From Leeuwenhoekiella aestuarii (lineage in GTDB: Bacteria > Bacteroidota > Bacteroidia > Flavobacteriales > Flavobacteriaceae): 64,000 nucleotides of DNA. The notes below the pieces were generated by a model. The model saw only the letters and a program-made list of their open reading frames with translations. It was not told the DNA's origin and did no database searches. The translations under genes and the position numbers were made by a program. Of this stretch, positions 9,336 to 15,911 are shown in pieces. Position 1 is the first letter of the stretch; every line of letters begins with the position of its first letter. The stretch spans positions 1,178,001 to 1,242,000 of the forward strand of contig NZ_QOVJ01000001.1 in assembly GCF_004104055.1 (NCBI RefSeq), in the 5' to 3' direction.

Positions 9336-9686
9336 ATGGAATTTGACAACAATCAAAGCATATATATTCAGATAGCCGATACCTTATCGGATCGGATCAT
9401 TAACGGAGAATATAAACCTGGCGAGAAAATACCATCTGTACGTGAACTGGCGGCAGAAGTAGGCGTAAATCCCAATACCATTATGCGAACCTATACCGAG
9501 TTACAATCCAAAGAAATTATTGAAAATAAGCGGGGAATCGGCTACTTCGTGACTCCTCAGGCTCTGGACTGTATTCTACAGGAACGAAAGAAAATCTTTT
9601 TTAATAAGATTTTACCTCAGTTTATTAAAGAAGCCTCTCAATTAGGAATTAGTTCAGAGGAACTTAAAAATCATCTGGATCTATAG
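9336..9686 (+). CDS. GntR-family (YtrA-type) transcriptional regulator
   Basis: A 116-residue short GntR protein: an N-terminal winged helix (YIQIADTLSDRIINGEYKPG, EKIPSVRELAAEVGVNPNTI, GIGYFVT) and only about 40 further residues, the YtrA-subfamily layout without a large effector domain. ATG 9336 was chosen because it follows a near-perfect Shine-Dalgarno (AAAAGGAGGT at 9321-9330), rare in Bacteroidota, and starts one base after the permease stop. It probably represses its own operon through the palindrome at 7645-7668. The inducer is not known; in other bacteria such operons answer cell-wall antibiotics. Confidence 0.92.
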   Translation: MEFDNNQSIYIQIADTLSDRIINGEYKPGEKIPSVRELAAEVGVNPNTIMRTYTELQSKEIIENKRGIGYFVTPQALDCILQERKKIFFNKILPQFIKEASQLGISSEELKNHLDL

Positions 9687-9705
9687 ATCCTTAAAACGCT
9701 AAAAA

Positions 9706-10458
9706 ATGAAATTAAGTAATATCATATTAGGGAGCTTCTGTGCATTATTTATAATCTATGTTTTTGGAGTGGCTGCAGAAATCCGATATAGAGGCGAAGA
9801 AAGAATACCCTCCTATTTAGATAATAGAGTTGCAAATTACTCAGAAGATTGTAAATCTGATTATAGAATTATTCATGATCTTCCTGCCTTTAAAATTTTG
9901 AAAATAAATAAAGTAAGTGGCGTTGCAAAAATTAAGTTTGATCCTAAAGCTCAAAATCAATTTTTAGTATATGCAGAGCGTCAGGAAAAATTACCCGAAA
10001 TGGAATATCATGTATCCGGCGATACGCTTTTTATTGATAAACTAGATAAAGAAGGACTTTGTGATCAATTTACTATAGAGCTAACAGAGACTCCTCAACA
10101 AATTATCGCTGATTCGATGAAAATCAATTTAATTAATAGCTCAGCTGGTTTGAAAAGGTTAAATCTAAAAGGGTCAAACACCACCTTTCAATTATTGACC
10201 GTAAACAACAGCATTGGATCTATTGATAGCCTCACTGTTAACCTGAATAATAATTCCTCCATACATTCCCAAAGTATGGTTTTGATCGATCATTTAGAAG
10301 GAAAAGCCTGGAATAACTCTCAGATGTTATTAGGCAATGCAAAAGCGGAATCTGCACAAGTTGAAATATATGGGCAATCTCAAGTTATGATTAATGATAA
10401 GTTCTTTGATAGTGCAGATGCATCAGAGAAAATAATTTACCAGAAATCAAAGCAGTAG
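9706..10458 (+). CDS. Exported DUF2807-like (head-GIN) protein
   Basis: 250 residues with an N-terminal signal or anchor (hydrophobic residues 5-24) and then a beta-rich body with repeats such as VSGVAKIKFDP and LNNNSSIHSQSM, ending in the surface-strand pattern seen in DUF2807 / putative autotransporter-adhesin-like head-GIN proteins. It follows the regulator by 19 bases and is probably the last gene of the ABC operon. Flavobacteria often carry such a protein with a GntR-ABC group, suggesting an envelope-stress role. The family assignment rests on general pattern rather than a diagnostic motif. Confidence 0.55.
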   Translation: MKLSNIILGSFCALFIIYVFGVAAEIRYRGEERIPSYLDNRVANYSEDCKSDYRIIHDLPAFKILKINKVSGVAKIKFDPKAQNQFLVYAERQEKLPEMEYHVSGDTLFIDKLDKEGLCDQFTIELTETPQQIIADSMKINLINSSAGLKRLNLKGSNTTFQLLTVNNSIGSIDSLTVNLNNNSSIHSQSMVLIDHLEGKAWNNSQMLLGNAKAESAQVEIYGQSQVMINDKFFDSADASEKIIYQKSKQ

Positions 10459-10544
10459 CATGAATGTCCTAAGAACCTATAGGAATAAGACAATACAAGC
10501 GGTTTACGATTTATGGTAATCCCAAAAAAGTTTCAACTTGGACT

Positions 10545-10588
10545 TCCGTTTTTCTAACACTCCCAATTTACGGACTGGGATGGGAAGG
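10545..10588 (-). repeat. Second, degenerate guide-RNA repeat unit
   Basis: Reading the minus strand, this 44-base unit begins CCTTCCC and ends GGGAGTGTTAGAAAAACGGA. It mirrors the unit at 10658-10700 (CCTTCCC, then GGGATTGTTAGGAACGGA) in both ends and in the distance between them. It can fold through TCCC and GGGA as the first unit does. Sequence that could serve as a second guide follows (10544 downward). The copies are 112 bases apart, longer than an ordinary CRISPR period, so this is a degenerate or divergent array rather than a canonical one. Confidence 0.5.
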
Positions 10589-10640
10589 AATTATAAGTAT
10601 TTGAGTTTACAGTCCACCCACGTCCGTTGTATAGGTTTTT

Positions 10641-10801
10641 GCATTTTATGTCGTTTATCCGTTCCTAACAATCCCTTTTCATTTAATCTTTAAGGGAAGG
10701 GTTGTATATGCTGCGTGCATTTAGTGAGTGCTATTAAAATACCTCACCTTACGGGTGTACAAGCACCCTCAGACCCTTAGGGTCAATTACGTATTTACAC
10801 A
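10641..10801 (-). ncRNA. Candidate guide RNA (Cas12f-type scaffold plus guide) for the dCas12f-like protein
   Basis: Directly after the dCas12f stop, the minus strand folds as hairpin GACCC-TAA-GGGTC (10772-10784), then hairpin GGGTGCTTGTACACCC (10753-10768), then GTAAGGTGAG whose GTGAG pairs with CTCAC 15 bases on. A repeat/anti-repeat-like stem follows (ACAACCCTT with AAGGGATTGT, one bulge, 10668-10677/10697-10705). The order and the TGCTTG-loop hairpin followed by the pseudoknot-like stem resemble the Un1Cas12f1 tracrRNA as I remember it. The repeat-like part ends GTTAGGAAC or GGAACGGA, so the guide should begin near 10660-10657 (GGATAAACGACATAAAATGC as the outer estimate). The exact 5' end, processing and guide length cannot be read from sequence. 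Confidence 0.7.
10658..10700 (-). repeat. First guide-RNA repeat unit
   Basis: On the minus strand this 43-base unit starts CCTTCCCTTAAAG and ends GGGATTGTTAGGAACGGA. It contains the stem closing the 3' part of the Cas12f-like scaffold. Its partner unit lies at 10545-10588. Confidence 0.55.
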
Positions 10802-11899
10802 TCAATCGATGAGCAATTCAATACCTGCTTTTTTGGCTTTGTATTCTATTTTCTGGGTTAATTCATAATAATTCCAGTTTCTAAGCACAAAACGTTCTTG
10901 CTGTGCGGCCTCGATCTTAGCTTCCTGATTGAGCAGAATCAAGGTGCCGGCTTGTTGTTGGATACAAAAATCAATGAGCTTTCGGCTGTACACATGCAAA
11001 CGGTTACTTACGTAGTTTTTTTCCAGTTCGTAAAATTTTTCTACTGCTTTAGTTTTGCGTTTAAAACCTTTTCCCGGTCTGCAATAGGTGGCTCCGCTTT
11101 GTGCTCTTTTTTGAGCAGCCTGCAGGGCTAGCCTTCTGTATAGAAATTCTTCCCTGTTGCCAATACGAAGTGTAGCTTTTCCAGATTTCACAGTAATAGG
11201 GTATTCAAGGGATAACGAAGCTTCCGCAATGACTTCCGGTTTTAGACAATGCTTTTCTTTCTCAAATTCAAAGGTGGCTAACCAATAAATTTTTTGCTTC
11301 TTCAGTTGGATTCTGGAAGTACATAATTTGATTTTGCCGGCGACTAACTGTTCCAGCAATTTTCGTTTATCGGTATAATCCTTTCCTAAATAGGTTTTTA
11401 AGGGAATGGAAAACAAACGAAAACAAAATGCTTTTTGCGCTTCGTTATAGGATAATCCATGAATGGCTACCGGCCCAAAAGGGAAAGCAATATTTCTTTT
11501 AAAATTGGCAAGCGCGCGTTCTCCTTTGCTATATTCCGGCAGGTTGTTCCGAAAGTTATTGATTATGGTATTGTTCAGGTTGGCTAAAATGTTAGTAGGG
11601 ATTTCCCCTTTAAAACGATCGGATACCACCCGATAGGTGCAGTTCATTTTTGACCGATTGAGGATGCCGTCTTCCGCTTTTTTTTCATCCGCTAACTTAT
11701 AGCGTATTCCTTCTGATAGGTAAAAGAATTCTTTGACCCGTTCCTGTATGTACAGATGTGAAATAATGAGATTGGCCGCTCTAAAGCTTCTGTTCTGCCA
11801 GCGGTAGAGCGTGTCGTAGACCTCCTTCTTTTCCTCTTTGGTAGGCGCATCCACCTGTAGCTGGATCTTTCGGGTGAGTTTTATCGTTTCTTTTCCCAT
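10802..11899 (-). CDS. Nuclease-dead, C-terminally truncated Cas12f/TnpB-like protein (dCas12f)
   Basis: A 365-residue protein with the TnpB/Cas12f layout: N-terminal recognition region, a beta-rich wedge segment (FCFRLFSIPLK, KLCTSRIQLKKQKIYWL), then the RuvC part with FYELEKNYVSNRLHVYSRK and WNYYELTQKIEYKAKKAGIE. The catalytic positions are lost: the RuvC-I GIDLG-type motif reads EASLSLEYP (S228 for Asp), RuvC-II reads TLILLNQEA (N324 for Glu). The protein stops at ELLID, before the zinc finger and third RuvC aspartate. It should bind RNA and DNA but not cut. It starts two bases after the sigma-factor stop and is followed at once by a Cas12f-like guide scaffold, the arrangement of recently described dCas12f-sigma RNA-guided transcription systems. 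Confidence 0.85.
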   Translation of the reverse strand: MGKETIKLTRKIQLQVDAPTKEEKKEVYDTLYRWQNRSFRAANLIISHLYIQERVKEFFYLSEGIRYKLADEKKAEDGILNRSKMNCTYRVVSDRFKGEIPTNILANLNNTIINNFRNNLPEYSKGERALANFKRNIAFPFGPVAIHGLSYNEAQKAFCFRLFSIPLKTYLGKDYTDKRKLLEQLVAGKIKLCTSRIQLKKQKIYWLATFEFEKEKHCLKPEVIAEASLSLEYPITVKSGKATLRIGNREEFLYRRLALQAAQKRAQSGATYCRPGKGFKRKTKAVEKFYELEKNYVSNRLHVYSRKLIDFCIQQQAGTLILLNQEAKIEAAQQERFVLRNWNYYELTQKIEYKAKKAGIELLID

Positions 11900-11901
11900 G
11901 A

Positions 11902-12696
11902 CTAAGCGGATTGTTGCTGATCGTGCTTAAGCTGTACCCGTTTGTAGGCAGCCATAAATTCCTGATGTACCTCCTTTAGAGAAAGGTTTAGCTCCTTTGA
12001 AATGGCTGCAAAGGAATACCGCTTTTCCGTACGCAGCTGCAAGACTTTTTCCTGTTCGCGGGTCATATTACCGGGAGCCTTTAACGCCCGGATCGGTGTG
12101 GCTTCAGCTTCGAGTGTACTTCCATTAGTAATGATATTCTTAATATCTTCAATAGCGCCTTTTACTTCAATACTGGTTTTGGCAGTGCTGGTTCCCATTG
12201 CCTGAGCTATAGCTTTATACTGAAAGCCGTATTTTAAGCACAGTTCTACCAGAAGCTTTCTTTCACTGCCCAGTAAGGGAAGTACCTTTTGAATCTGGTC
12301 TAAAGCCTGCTGATCTGCTTCCTGTCTTTGTAGGTGTGCAGCTTCTTCATTCCCCTCATAGCCGCCTAAATAATCCTGATAATTCTCGAAATAGTCTAAT
12401 CGGCTTAGGTTTCGTTGAAACGCATTCCGGGGCTTGCTATATTGGTAAATACACTCGCTTTTCATTACAAAGTGTAAGAACGCATGTAGATGTTCCGGGG
12501 ATTGTATGCGATCCCTTTTTTCCCATAAGATGAGAAAGGTATCCTGAAGGATATTTTCAACTGCATAGACATCCTTAAGTATGCTCCTGCCCATCCAGTA
12601 GACACTACGGTGATACTGCCTGTAAATCGCTTCAAATGCGTGTGGACACCCTTTTTTGAAGGCATCATAGTGCGTATCAAGTTGAAATCGTTTCAT
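11902..12696 (-). CDS. ECF-type RNA polymerase sigma factor with extra C-terminal HTH, linked to dCas12f
   Basis: 264 residues. Sigma-2: FEAIYRQYHRSVYWMGRSIL and AVENILQDTFLILWEKRD (residues 21-61). Sigma-4: a helix-turn-helix at residues 140-190 (LLGSERKLLVELCLKYGF, YKAIAQAMGTSTAKTSIEV). Ordinary ECF sigmas stop here at about 190 residues; this one continues for 70 residues with a second HTH-like unit (MTREQEKVLQLRTEKRYSFA, AISKELNLSLKEVHQEFMAA). No anti-sigma factor or SusCD pair is adjacent. Instead a dead Cas12f follows two bases later (TAG-TC-ATG), so the two are made together. The expected job is to bring RNA polymerase to DNA sites chosen by the dCas12f guide. The extra domain may be the dCas12f contact; that is inference. 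Confidence 0.88.
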   Translation of the reverse strand: MKRFQLDTHYDAFKKGCPHAFEAIYRQYHRSVYWMGRSILKDVYAVENILQDTFLILWEKRDRIQSPEHLHAFLHFVMKSECIYQYSKPRNAFQRNLSRLDYFENYQDYLGGYEGNEEAAHLQRQEADQQALDQIQKVLPLLGSERKLLVELCLKYGFQYKAIAQAMGTSTAKTSIEVKGAIEDIKNIITNGSTLEAEATPIRALKAPGNMTREQEKVLQLRTEKRYSFAAISKELNLSLKEVHQEFMAAYKRVQLKHDQQQSA

Positions 12697-12775
12697 AAGC
12701 TAAGTGTTCTGTTTTTCGTTTACATTCTATTCTTTTTAAGGGCATTTCGGTTTAGGCTATTAAGGTTATGCAAGG

Positions 12776-13225
12776 AACCGGGCTTCAAGGCATTTAGACT
12801 CCTGAAAAGGCTTTATAGCTCCGGTAACGCAGCCTCTATAAGAGGTCTAGCATCGTTTTTTAATATTTCATAGCTGTATTACGTAAACCAATCGTTTTTA
12901 GTTAAGCTCAAGCCTTCCCGCCGGACTCCAGTCACAACCGTGAAGGTTTTTGAGCTTAACAGCTTCTCTTTTTCACAGACCCTAAGGTCTGCAGCACTTT
13001 TTTATGGCTAATTCACCGGTGTGCTTAAACCTACCCGGTATAAGCCCAGGCCGCTATTAAAGCGGCGTTTCCCACCCAACTACAGGTTACTTCGTAGGGA
13101 AGCAACCCATAACCCACGGGTGACTTAGCGGATTATGACGTGTACCCGTAAACACGTCCTTTGTGCATAGGTGTTACCCTTATCCCCAAGCCTTTTCCTT
13201 CCGAAGTTTCGGAGAAAAGGGAGTT
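12776..13225. ncRNA. Large highly structured RNA candidate, strand uncertain
   Basis: No gene, but dense perfect helices. GTTAAGCTCA (12901-12910) pairs with TGAGCTTAAC (12951-12960); CAGACC with GGTCTG (12976-12991); GCCGCT with AGCGGC (13051-13066). GACGTGT pairs with ACACGTC (13137-13158) around loop ACCCGTAA, whose ACCCGT can pair with ACGGGT at 13115-13120 (pseudoknot). GGGTGAC (13118) can pair with GTTACCC (13173) around that hairpin. CCTTTTC pairs with GAAAAGG (about 13190-13220) with an inner TCCGAA/TTCGGA. The piece is GC-rich against its surroundings. ACCGTGAAGGTT near the first stem and TAGCGGAT at 13126 recall IscB-associated HEARO RNA, only from memory, and no IscB gene is present. 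It does not match the Cas12f scaffold. Confidence 0.5.
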
Positions 13226-13401
13226 TGATTCTTACTGCTAGTAGCTTTAGGATCAAGAAATACTATTCTCTAGTCTCCTTTTGGTCAGTATAGTAAGGGC
13301 GTCCCGTTAAGAATTTCTGAAGCCTTGGAAGAAATTTAGGGAGGCGCTTGCGGTTTTTGCAATAGCAAAAAATACCTATCCAAAAGGCGTCGTTTCTTTT
13401 G

Positions 13402-13435
13402 GTTCGTTTTCTTTAGACGAGTAAAGAAAATGAAC
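13402..13435. repeat. Long hairpin, dispersed-repeat type
   Basis: GTTCGTTTTCTTT and AAAGAAAATGAAC form a 13-bp stem (one G:U) around an 8-base loop. The surrounding string (GGCGTCGTTTCTTTTGGTTC) is of a kind seen repeatedly in flavobacterial intergenic DNA (from memory). Role unknown. Confidence 0.45.
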
Positions 13436-13560
13436 AGAACATCCTAAAGAACCTCTAAATGCTTAAACCCAAAGGGTTTCCTGAAACTTGTAAACTCTTA
13501 TAGACAGTCTCACTTAAGAAAACAAAAACAACACCTCATCTATACCATAGGCAAAATCAT

Positions 13561-13790
13561 ATTAAAAAAATAAACACATCACCCCGTGCGGGATGCCGGC
13601 CAATATGGCCTATATGATGTAGGGGAAAAAGGGTGCGAAGCTTTATAAAGAAGAATACAAAAGCTCTGAAAGTGGAGTGTAGGCCCAATACAAAAAGGCG
13701 CAGGTCTCAACTTATTGAACAGAGGTACTGGTATACCTAACAGCAATAAGTGAGAGCCCACGCCCGGGTCGTGAGCATCCCTGCTTATCA
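13561..13790 (-). ncRNA. Second structured RNA candidate ending in a terminator
   Basis: On the minus strand GGGATGC (13781-13775) pairs with GCATCCC (13596-13590), closing a multibranch fold. Inside are GCTCACG/CGTGGGC (one mismatch), a long stem CTCTCACTTATTG with CAATAAGTTGAGA capped by AGGTA/TACCT, AGCTTT/AAAGCT, and a GGCC/GGCC hairpin. The 3' end can refold as CATCCCG-CA-CGGG plus GATG followed by TTTATTTTTTT (13574-13561), a plausible intrinsic terminator, which favours the minus strand. No open frame here is convincing. It lies upstream of, and in the same orientation as, the sigma-dCas12f pair, but no link is proven. Confidence 0.5.
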
Positions 13791-13908
13791 TCTCGCTGTT
13801 TAAAAATTACCAGTTTTCTGTTCGAGATTCAAAGCGAATGCTTCTAATATTTTACTTAAAGAAGTTTCGCAAATATATAATTATGAGTCAAATATAAGAT
13901 TCTTTTAC

Positions 13909-13934
13909 TTAATGCGGAAGAACTTCCGCATTAA
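13909..13934. promoter_or_regulatory. Perfect palindrome before HTH gene, likely operator
   Basis: TTAATGCGGAAG, AA, CTTCCGCATTAA: 12-bp perfect arms with a 2-base centre, 30 bases before the ATG of a small HTH protein gene. The very short centre suits a dimeric DNA-binding protein better than a terminator loop, so autoregulation by that protein is likely. Confidence 0.6.
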
Positions 13935-13964
13935 ATTTTAATTGATATTCTTCCTTTGTTAAAT

Positions 13965-14180
13965 ATGAATATCAATTTTCTAATAAGTAATGCCATTTCC
14001 GAATGGATTAAAGATGCCAAATCAAACCGTGACTTTGCACTTAATCATAATATTGATGAGAAAATTGTAAGAAGAATTCTTGACGAGAAGGAATATCGTA
14101 TTCCGGTTGAAACTCTAAAAAGGATTTGTGATGCACGTCAATTAAAATTGTCTGATTTCTTTTCTGAGATCAAAGAATAG
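13965..14180 (+). CDS. Small HTH (Cro/CI-like) regulator
   Basis: 71 residues, almost entirely a helix-turn-helix of the XRE type: NRDFALNHNIDEKIVRRILD followed by YRIPVETLKRICDARQLKLS and DFFSEIKE, the usual ending of Cro/CI folds. ATG 13965 is preferred over the TTG nine bases upstream. The palindrome at 13909-13934 is its likely operator. It stands at the left edge of the accessory region and may be a leftover or functional regulator of an integrated element. Confidence 0.75.
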   Translation: MNINFLISNAISEWIKDAKSNRDFALNHNIDEKIVRRILDEKEYRIPVETLKRICDARQLKLSDFFSEIKE

Positions 14181-14190
14181 TTCAGTTTAA

Positions 14191-14260
14191 TTTTCATACA
14201 CTCTTCTCAATCCTATGCATTTAGTGGGCTTTGCCTAGGGGGTACTATAATGCTGTCTCA
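14191..14260. repeat. Dispersed repeat copy A
   Basis: TTTTCATACACTCTTCTCAA, then AGTGGGCTTTGCCTAGGGGG. The first part matches copies at 26640 and 29608; the second matches the copy at 33261 (AGTGGGCTTTGCCTGGGGG). Each copy is followed on the plus strand by an ORFan or accessory gene. Confidence 0.6.
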
Positions 14261-14332
14261 CCTACTGAATTGAAAAGTAAAAAATGAAATTTGTCTTTTT
14301 GTGACAGAATTTTTCTTTCGAAACATCCTAAT

Positions 14333-14340
14333 TATCTTTG
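14333..14340 (+). promoter_or_regulatory. Bacteroidota -7 promoter element
   Basis: TATCTTTG fits the TAnnTTTG -7 consensus and lies 16 bases before the ATG at 14357. A -33 TTG at the ideal spacing is not clear. Confidence 0.45.
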
Positions 14341-14356
14341 CCTAAAAATCTTATTT

Positions 14357-14584
14357 ATGAATTTCGAAGAAGCATTAAAACTCAAATCAGAAAAAGAAAT
14401 TAAAAACTCAAGTGAATTTAAAATTGTGTGTCCACACTTTATTGAAGACCCAATTGGAAATAAAAAATTTAGAGATGATATTCCTAATTTCAGATTAACA
14501 GACTTGGATGCGAAAAAATACTCGACCAACGGAAAATATGGTATTATGGATATAAATATGAATGTTTTTAAACAATATCGATAA
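14357..14584 (+). CDS. Small hypothetical protein
   Basis: 75 residues from ATG 14357 (MNFEEALKLKSEKEIKNSSE), with a TAnnTTTG box just upstream. It is acidic/basic mixed, soluble, without signal peptide or recognisable motif; CPHFIEDPIGNKKF and FRLTDLDAKKYS are its most distinctive pieces. It follows dispersed repeat copy A, like other ORFans of this island. Not recognised. Confidence 0.5.
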   Translation: MNFEEALKLKSEKEIKNSSEFKIVCPHFIEDPIGNKKFRDDIPNFRLTDLDAKKYSTNGKYGIMDINMNVFKQYR

Positions 14585-14857
14585 AATTTCAATAACCGAT
14601 TTCCGCAAGTAAAACGTTGAATTATCACTTAAACTCTGAATTTAGCTAGTTACAGAATGGTTTTCTCAAACGGAATTGAATGAATAATTTGAGCTATGAA
14701 AAAACAACGAAATGGTAAAACCGTGAATATTATTGCTAGTACTCGCCTCCTTAAGCAGATCTTACAGAATTTCTATTCATTAGTATTTGCTAAATTAAGT
14801 GATCAAACACCCCACTAAGTATATATTAAAAGTTACCTGTAAGCTGACAAAACCATA
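14585..14857. other. Short gap with a possible 40-codon frame
   Basis: A frame at 14696-14818 (plus) reads MKKQRNGKTVNIIASTRLLK and stops after 40 residues. It has no recognised family and may be a fragment. Otherwise empty. Confidence 0.25.
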
Positions 14858-15739
14858 ATGACAAATATAGAATTACAAAAACATAATGATTTCTTGTTAA
14901 AACAAATGGAATTAACAAGAAAAAGAATTATTCAACCTGTTTATCGTGGTGACTCTCTTAGAAACCTATGTTTTAGATTAAATGTTGAGTTTAATGAGAC
15001 TCAAACCGATACTGAAACTCTATTGAATAGGTTGTTTATGGTTGGAGAAAAAGCTCAAAGATATTACACAGATAATGAAAATTTCCGAATCGAAGATGCT
15101 GAAGATTATGTGTTTGACAGAATTATTAAGTACTACAATGATTCTATCAAAAGCAAAAATAAGCACACTTTATTCTTTTTTAAGCAAAACAAAAATTTCA
15201 CTGATTTTTTTTCAAATAAAGTAAACAAGAAAATTTTTATTGAAAAAATTGAGAACGCAGGTTATCAAGAAAGACTTAATATTAGGAATTATTATTTAAC
15301 CATTTTACATCAGCTTGCTGCAATTAATTATAAAAAAAAATCTCATTTTGTTTCAACAACAAGAGACTACGAAATTGCCGAAATGTTTGCTAACGGAAAA
15401 CGAGAAAAAAGTAGAATTATATTACATTGTTGGCTTCCAAAAAAAATAAATAGAAATGCTGTGTTAAAATATGGCTTACCAACTTATACTTTTCATCCCT
15501 ATCAATATCAGAGAGAATATTCAATATTGGGAGGAATTTTACCACATTTTATTTCTGGTTTAGAATTAATTGAATCCAGAGAATTTTATCCAAATCCAAA
15601 TATTTTTCTTCAAGAAATCAAAAATTCAACTTTTTTAGAGGGTATTAGAATAAATCAACAAGATTTTCACAACATTGCTGAATTAACAAATTATAAAATA
15701 ACATTATCAACGGATGGAGATAAAACATGGGAAAACTAA
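14858..15739 (+). CDS. Putative ADP-ribosyltransferase-like protein
   Basis: 293 residues, A/T-rich coding unlike the core genes. Three pieces in the right order match the R-S-E triad of ADP-ribosyltransferase folds: Arg in QPVYRGDSLRN (about residue 30), a Ser-Thr-Thr strand in SHFVSTTRDYEIAEMFANG (about residue 170), and Glu in YQREYSILGGI (about residue 220). Together these suggest an NAD-dependent toxin or phage-defence effector. No signal peptide is present, so it would act inside the cell. The neighbours (HEPN-like protein, type I restriction with PrrC) fit a defence island. It is an uncertain fold call made by eye. Confidence 0.5.
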   Translation: MTNIELQKHNDFLLKQMELTRKRIIQPVYRGDSLRNLCFRLNVEFNETQTDTETLLNRLFMVGEKAQRYYTDNENFRIEDAEDYVFDRIIKYYNDSIKSKNKHTLFFFKQNKNFTDFFSNKVNKKIFIEKIENAGYQERLNIRNYYLTILHQLAAINYKKKSHFVSTTRDYEIAEMFANGKREKSRIILHCWLPKKINRNAVLKYGLPTYTFHPYQYQREYSILGGILPHFISGLELIESREFYPNPNIFLQEIKNSTFLEGIRINQQDFHNIAELTNYKITLSTDGDKTWEN

Positions 15740-15911
15740 AATCCAGAAGTTAACAAAGTATGCTATGAAAATCACTAGGCCTGTTCTTTCCAGTTTTTCT
15801 TATTTTAAACAGTTTCTTGACCAATAAGAATTCAATAAAAGCTTAAATAACCTCGATCTAGGTATTGAGTAACATCTGTAATTTCAACCAGATATCCAAT
15901 TCAAACCACTG

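Noticed and set aside
10545-10801. Canonical CRISPR array
   Set aside because: Only two units, not identical and 112 bases apart; spacer lengths do not match a standard array and no adaptation genes are present.
10802-11899. Functional IS200/IS605-type TnpB transposon gene
   Set aside because: No TnpA, no transposon ends and both visible catalytic positions are replaced; the zinc finger and last RuvC residue are missing.
12776-13225. IscB or group II intron RNA as a firm call for the large structured region
   Set aside because: No IscB/HNH or maturase gene is present and the similarity to HEARO is from memory of short strings only, so it is left as an unnamed RNA candidate.
13561-13790. Retron msr-msd as explanation of the structured region
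   Set aside because: Closing inverted repeats and a long hairpin fit superficially, but no reverse transcriptase gene is in the window.
13579-13791. Seventy-codon open frame on the minus strand over the structured RNA region
   Set aside because: Composition and lack of motif fit chance; the base-pairing pattern is the stronger signal there.
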